A stretch of 35,543 bases of DNA, taken from positions 1-35,543 of the forward strand of contig JABJDB010000090.1 in the NCBI GenBank assembly GCA_018668425.1, in the 5' to 3' direction. Source of the stretch: Nitrososphaerota archaeon. Lineage in GTDB: Archaea; Thermoproteota; Nitrososphaeria; Nitrososphaerales; Nitrosopumilaceae. A program made the translations under genes and the position numbers. Numbering within the stretch: the first letter of the stretch is position 1; each line of letters begins with the position of its first letter. Shown here piece after piece: positions 32,040 through 35,543 of this stretch. The notes under the pieces are model-generated. The model saw nothing but the letters and a program-made list of their open reading frames with translations. It did no database searches and was not told the origin of the DNA.

Positions 32040-33028
32040 TATGCCAAATCAGACATATGTTTTGCATCTTTAAGAGAATTTTCAAACTCTTCTTCACTCA
32101 TAACATTTTGTTTTGCATAAACACTTTTGAATTTTCTTCCATCATCAGCAAATATTCCAACAACACATGCATCTCCCTCAATAGGGTATTTTTTCATGCA
32201 TGCATATACTGCAGCCGATGAAGGACTGATCAAAAGTTTGTCTTTTGTAAATATTTCTTTAACAACAGAAAATGCTTCATCATTATCTGCAGAAACCCAA
32301 TCATCTACAACATCTTCACGTTTTAAAAATAAATCAGGTTTTGCAGATTCTTCAAAATTTCTCCATCCTTGAATAAGATGATTTTGTTGTGGTTGACAAC
32401 CGATAATTTTTACATTTGGATTTTTTTCTTTAAGGTATGTACCAATTCCAGTAATAGTACCACCAGTTCCGACACCGGTAAAAAAGTGAGTAACTTTACC
32501 TTCAGTTTGTTTCCAAATTTCAGGACCAGTTCCTTTGTAATGCCCCATAAAATTTGCTTCATTTGCATATTGGTTAGGAGAATAATATGTGTCAGGTCGT
32601 GAAGATGCAATAGATGTTGCAAGTGCTATACTTTGATCAGTTCCAGCCCCAACTTTAGGACAGAGGTCATCACTTGTTTCAAAAACTTTGGCACCAAGAT
32701 TTCGTATAATATCTTTAGTTTCATTACTTGCCTTTTCAGGAATTACGATTTCAACTTTGTATCCTAGTTGGTTAGCAATTCCAGTTAGTGCAATACCAGT
32801 ATTTCCAGAAGTAGGTTCTATAATGATACTTTTACCCTTTGTTAGAATTCCTTTATCCTCACCGTTTTTGATCATCCAAAATGCAGCTCTATCTTTTACA
32901 GAACCAAACGGATTATGACCCTCCAATTTTGCAAAAAATTCAGTAGTGTTATGTGAAAGAGAATCTAATTTGATTAAAGGAGTATTGCCAACACGATTCA
33001 ATACATCTGCATCATTTACAACAGTCAT
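32036..33028 (-). CDS. cysM: Cysteine synthase, possibly O-phosphoserine-dependent (CysM-like)
   Basis: This PLP enzyme makes cysteine from an activated serine and a sulfur donor. PLP Lys45 is in SVKDR, the substrate loop TSGNTG is at 73-78 and the phosphate-binding loop GTGGT is at 187-191. At the site where classical CysK has a glycine/hydrophobic loop (IQGIGAG) this protein has IQGWRNFEE with Arg223. An Arg there marks O-phosphoserine users such as mycobacterial CysM. The TusA-family gene ends 8 bases upstream, so a protein-bound sulfur donor is possible. The substrate prediction is inference. Confidence 0.92.
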   Translation of the reverse strand: MTVVNDADVLNRVGNTPLIKLDSLSHNTTEFFAKLEGHNPFGSVKDRAAFWMIKNGEDKGILTKGKSIIIEPTSGNTGIALTGIANQLGYKVEIVIPEKASNETKDIIRNLGAKVFETSDDLCPKVGAGTDQSIALATSIASSRPDTYYSPNQYANEANFMGHYKGTGPEIWKQTEGKVTHFFTGVGTGGTITGIGTYLKEKNPNVKIIGCQPQQNHLIQGWRNFEESAKPDLFLKREDVVDDWVSADNDEAFSVVKEIFTKDKLLISPSSAAVYACMKKYPIEGDACVVGIFADDGRKFKSVYAKQNVMSEEEFENSLKDAKHMSDLAY

Positions 33029-33036
33029 GATTTTAA

Positions 33037-33273
33037 TTATTTCACCTTTTTAATTTGAAAAGTGATTACTTCGCCATTTTTTGATAAATCCAATAATTCA
33101 TGTCCATTTCGAGTAACCCATCTTGAAATATCATCTTCAGCTGCAGGATCATCAGCAGAAACAGTTAGTGTTTGACCAACTTGCATTCTTTCAATCTCAA
33201 TTTTAGTTCTAAACACAGGTTCAGGACAAAATAATCCAGTTGCATCTAATTTCTTTTCGTCAGATTCAGACAT
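33037..33273 (-). CDS. tusA: TusA-family sulfurtransferase
   Basis: The 78-residue protein is a SirA/TusA-type sulfur carrier. The conserved motif around Cys16 is GLFCPEPVFR, with the expected CPxP. The rest, with VSADDPAAEDDISRWVTRNGHELL, forms the usual beta-alpha-beta fold. TusA carries persulfide sulfur to acceptor enzymes. The cysteine synthase gene starts 8 bases downstream on the same strand, so this carrier may feed it, or serve tRNA thiolation or thiamine synthesis instead. Confidence 0.93.
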   Translation of the reverse strand: MSESDEKKLDATGLFCPEPVFRTKIEIERMQVGQTLTVSADDPAAEDDISRWVTRNGHELLDLSKNGEVITFQIKKVK

Positions 33274-33356
33274 GGTATCTAAATCATCAAAAGTGATTTG
33301 TCATATTAAAATCTATTCGAGTTTATCTTGGCTTATGTTAAAAGACACACATGGTA

Positions 33357-34082
33357 TTATTTGAAAAGATCTTCAGAATCAGGACGAATTAATTTTGAAG
33401 TTAAATGTTCTTTAAAATCAAATGAATAATCACGAATTATGGCTACAGGACAATTTAGTGTTTTTCCCATAACTAATTCAGCGGCTGCAGAAAATTCATC
33501 AGCTATTGCAATTTCAGTCACACGTAAAATATTTTCAAATGAATCTTTTGTACCTGCATAATCCAATAAAGGATTAAGACCAGAAACACCAATTGCACAA
33601 TTGGTTTGTCCCATTCTAAAAGGGCGGCCAAAAGTATCAGAAATTATTATTGCAATATTTTTTCCAGTTAGTTCTTTGATTTTTTCGCGAATAGTTTTTG
33701 CAGAAACATCAGAATTTACAGGTAATAAAGTAGCATATCCATCTTTAACATTACTTTCATCAACTCCAGCATTTGCACAAATGAATCCAGAATTAGTTTG
33801 AACAATAATGATTTGATTTTTCATTCTTACAATTCGTTTTGATTCAGACAAAATTAATTCTACAATCCTAGGATCTTTCTGATAAGGAGAACTTATTCCT
33901 TCAGCAAGTAACGAAGGTGTAACAGTAGATAAATCAATGAGTCTTCCTTCTTGTTTTGAAATTATTTTTTGGGCAATTACTAAAATATCACCATCATGTA
34001 AATCAGAAGAATCAGAAATTATTTTAGATAAATCATCTAAAGGTTCAATCTCTTTGTCGATATGAATCGGTAAAACTTGCAA
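33357..34082 (-). CDS. cofE: Coenzyme F420-0:L-glutamate ligase
   Basis: CofE adds glutamate residues to F420-0. The 241-residue protein has the expected length, with DGDILVIAQKIISKQEGR and IVRMKNQIIIVQTNSGFICANAGVDESNV in the family pattern. It also has FGRPFRMGQTNCAIGVSGL near the middle, which contacts the GTP and metal ions. F420 synthesis is known in this lineage. The gene is 34 bases downstream of the SerB-like gene on the same strand, possibly co-transcribed. Confidence 0.93.
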   Translation of the reverse strand: MQVLPIHIDKEIEPLDDLSKIISDSSDLHDGDILVIAQKIISKQEGRLIDLSTVTPSLLAEGISSPYQKDPRIVELILSESKRIVRMKNQIIIVQTNSGFICANAGVDESNVKDGYATLLPVNSDVSAKTIREKIKELTGKNIAIIISDTFGRPFRMGQTNCAIGVSGLNPLLDYAGTKDSFENILRVTEIAIADEFSAAAELVMGKTLNCPVAIIRDYSFDFKEHLTSKLIRPDSEDLFK

Positions 34083-34116
34083 TTATAAGGTCTAAAAAAA
34101 GGTACTAAAAAATTGT

Positions 34117-34767
34117 TTATGCAGGAGTACTAGTTTCTAATTCTAATTTGTAGTGTTTGTTAATAATATTCAAAATTTTTGATAGATCTTTTTCTTCTAA
34201 AGTAGTAGTTGCCAAGTCTTTAACTAAGTCTTGAGCACGATATGCAATTCCTAGACCACAAATATCAAACAACTTTATATCGTTTGCACCATCCACAACA
34301 CAAACAATGTTTTCTTTCTTTTCACCCCATTCTTCAATTTTGATTTTTGCAGATTTTGCTTTGTCAGAGTCAACATTGATTGTAACTCCATCTAGTTTTC
34401 CATCTTTGAAAATTAATTCATTAGAGTAAACATAATCCAAACCTAATTCTTCTTTTAATCTACCCATCATCAACGTAAAACCACCAGATACAGCCATGAT
34501 TTTCCAACCAGCAGCCTTTAAGATTCGACAAGCCTCTTTTGCACCAGTCATGATAGGTAAAGCATCAGATACTTCTTGACAAGTTTTTTCATCAAGGCCC
34601 TTCAAAGCTTCAACTCTAGTTCTCAATCCTTCTTCCCAGTTGATTTTTCCTTGAATACCTTGTTTTGTGATTTCCCAAATTTCATCTTCTTTGTTGAGTT
34701 TTTCTGCAAGAATTGGCAAATATTCCTCATCATACAAAACACCTTCAACATCAAAAATTATCAGCAA
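34117..34767 (-). CDS. SerB-like HAD phosphatase with Glu in the DxD motif
   Basis: The 216-residue protein resembles phosphoserine phosphatases: motif II is MAVSGGF, motif III Lys is in SDKAKSAKI and motif IV is VDGANDIKLFD. Motif I reads FDVEGVLYDEE, so the second acidic residue, Glu8, replaces the usual Asp general acid/base after the nucleophile Asp6. It may release serine from phosphoserine, though a different substrate is possible. It lies upstream of cofE on the same strand. A cysteine synthase that may use phosphoserine is also in the region. Confidence 0.82.
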   Translation of the reverse strand: MLIIFDVEGVLYDEEYLPILAEKLNKEDEIWEITKQGIQGKINWEEGLRTRVEALKGLDEKTCQEVSDALPIMTGAKEACRILKAAGWKIMAVSGGFTLMMGRLKEELGLDYVYSNELIFKDGKLDGVTINVDSDKAKSAKIKIEEWGEKKENIVCVVDGANDIKLFDICGLGIAYRAQDLVKDLATTTLEEKDLSKILNIINKHYKLELETSTPA

Positions 34768-34871
34768 TTAATTTCTGATCTGGAAAAAAATTACTAATAA
34801 TATTAAAGTTTAAACGATTTTTGGATCTAAAAAACGCTAGTAATAAATCACCGTAGCATTATGAGTACATA

Positions 34872-35159
34872 ATGGCTGATGAATTAGAACATAAACACGA
34901 AGTAGAAATTTTAGAAAGAGAAGGTAGACAAAAACTACCGCAAGAAGTCAAAGATGAGTTAAAAGCATCAGGTATGATGGATGATAAAGGAAAATTAAAA
35001 CTCAAAGGCGTCAGTCCAAAAATGCTAAAAAGAATGAAACAAGAATATGTCGAGTGTCCAGTGTTAAAAGAACAAATTCATTTCATCCAGTGCTTTGTAT
35101 GTCCAAATTTCCAAAGCAGAGTTATGGGTAAAGTTCTCTGTAAAGGCGACAAATTATAA
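34872..35159 (+). CDS. Hypothetical small Cys-containing protein, 95 aa
   Basis: The N-terminal ~50 residues are charged and helical (EHKHEVEILEREGRQKLPQE). The C-terminal part has four Cys: VECPVLK, QCFVCPN and VLCKGDK, which could hold a zinc ion or Fe-S cluster. There is no membrane segment. It is 53 bases upstream of proS on the same strand and 104 bases divergent from the SerB-like gene. I do not recognise a family. Confidence 0.72.
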   Translation: MADELEHKHEVEILEREGRQKLPQEVKDELKASGMMDDKGKLKLKGVSPKMLKRMKQEYVECPVLKEQIHFIQCFVCPNFQSRVMGKVLCKGDKL

Positions 35160-35212
35160 ACAAATTTTCTCACGAAAGGCTCATTAGTTAAATTAATTCA
35201 TTAAATTTTGGT

Positions 35213-35543
35213 TTGGGTAAAGAAGACGGTATTACAGTTTCAAAAAAGGATGATTTTAGTGAATGGTATACTCAAGTAGTTCTAAAAGCAAAACTTGCAG
35301 ATTATGCCCCAGTTAAAGGATTAATCGTACTCAGACCAGATGGGTATTCCATATGGGAGTCACTAAAAAATACATTTGATAAAAAATTTGCCAAAAATGG
35401 GATTAGAAATGGATTTTTGCCAATATTGATTCCTGAATCACTATTAGGAAAAGAACAAAAACATTTTGCAGGATTTAATCCAGAAGTGTTTTGGGTTACT
35501 CATTCAGGCACAAACGAGATAGGGGACAGACTTGCACTAAGAC
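35213..35543 (+). CDS. proS: Prolyl-tRNA synthetase (partial, N-terminus)
   Basis: From a TTG at 35213 the frame encodes GKEDGITVSKKDDFSEWYTQ, then VVLKAKLADYAPVKGLIVLRP and GFLPILIPESLLGKEQKHFAGFNPEVFWVTH. These are typical of the archaeal-type class II prolyl-tRNA synthetase, which charges tRNA-Pro. The frame leaves the window after about 110 codons, so motifs 2 and 3 and the anticodon-binding domain are not seen. The neighbouring small Cys protein lies 53 bases upstream on the same strand. Confidence 0.92.
   Translation, partial: MGKEDGITVSKKDDFSEWYTQVVLKAKLADYAPVKGLIVLRPDGYSIWESLKNTFDKKFAKNGIRNGFLPILIPESLLGKEQKHFAGFNPEVFWVTHSGTNEIGDRLALR

Overview
The window looks like chromosomal DNA of an ammonia-oxidising archaeon (Nitrososphaerota/Thaumarchaeota, Nitrosopumilus-like). 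The evidence is its strong A+T bias, a CdvA-type cell-division gene, an archaeal 20S proteasome beta subunit, archaeal-type ArgS and ProS, a DRG GTPase, CofE (coenzyme F420), plastocyanin-like copper proteins, several universal stress proteins, many TTG starts, and TATA boxes about 25 bases upstream of start codons (leaderless-type promoters). No rRNA, tRNA or CRISPR array was found. No gene-free stretch exceeds 300 bases; the longest, 19919-20213, holds only A/T-rich DNA.

Layout. 1-9755 is housekeeping: the end of a cdvA gene, a two-domain ThyX-like protein, MsrB, homoserine dehydrogenase coupled to a PUA protein, a proteasome beta subunit with Ala where the catalytic Thr should be, a DoxX membrane protein, an M20 peptidase, an NAD(P)HX dehydratase and a TrmI-type tRNA methyltransferase, then a cluster of four small zinc-ribbon proteins, three of them 28-45 residues long. 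9805-10314 is a hypothetical protein. 10353-16067 is bounded by a perfect 18-bp direct repeat with a truncated tyrosine recombinase just inside the right copy. I read this as a decayed integrated element. Its cargo is stress and copper related: PIMT, three UspA proteins, a cupredoxin, a cupredoxin-like protein, a Met-rich exported protein and small membrane proteins. Without it the flanking genes would be convergent neighbours with the repeat between them.

16137-24364 holds argS with a phosphoglycolate phosphatase, a divergent DRG GTPase, a lysine/alanine-rich histone-H1-tail-like protein, a large collagen-like protein and a TPR protein. 23558-27159 carries sulfur genes: a two-domain rhodanese overlapping a siroheme sulfite/nitrite reductase, and a Thi4 thiazole synthase with the suicide-type cysteine. 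27184-31314 holds a putative metallopeptidase-like protein, an atypical malate/lactate dehydrogenase, an HPF-like protein, a fourth UspA with a fragment of a fifth, a membrane protein plus Cys-rich microprotein operon, and thioredoxin reductase. 31314-35543 contains two small hypotheticals, a TusA-cysteine synthase operon that may use O-phosphoserine, CofE, a SerB-like phosphatase, a small Cys protein and the start of proS.

The genes join into a few themes: sulfur assimilation and transfer (sulfite reductase, rhodanese, TusA, cysteine synthase, Thi4), redox repair (MsrB, TrxB, PIMT), stress proteins (four UspA), and extracytoplasmic copper handling inside the putative island.
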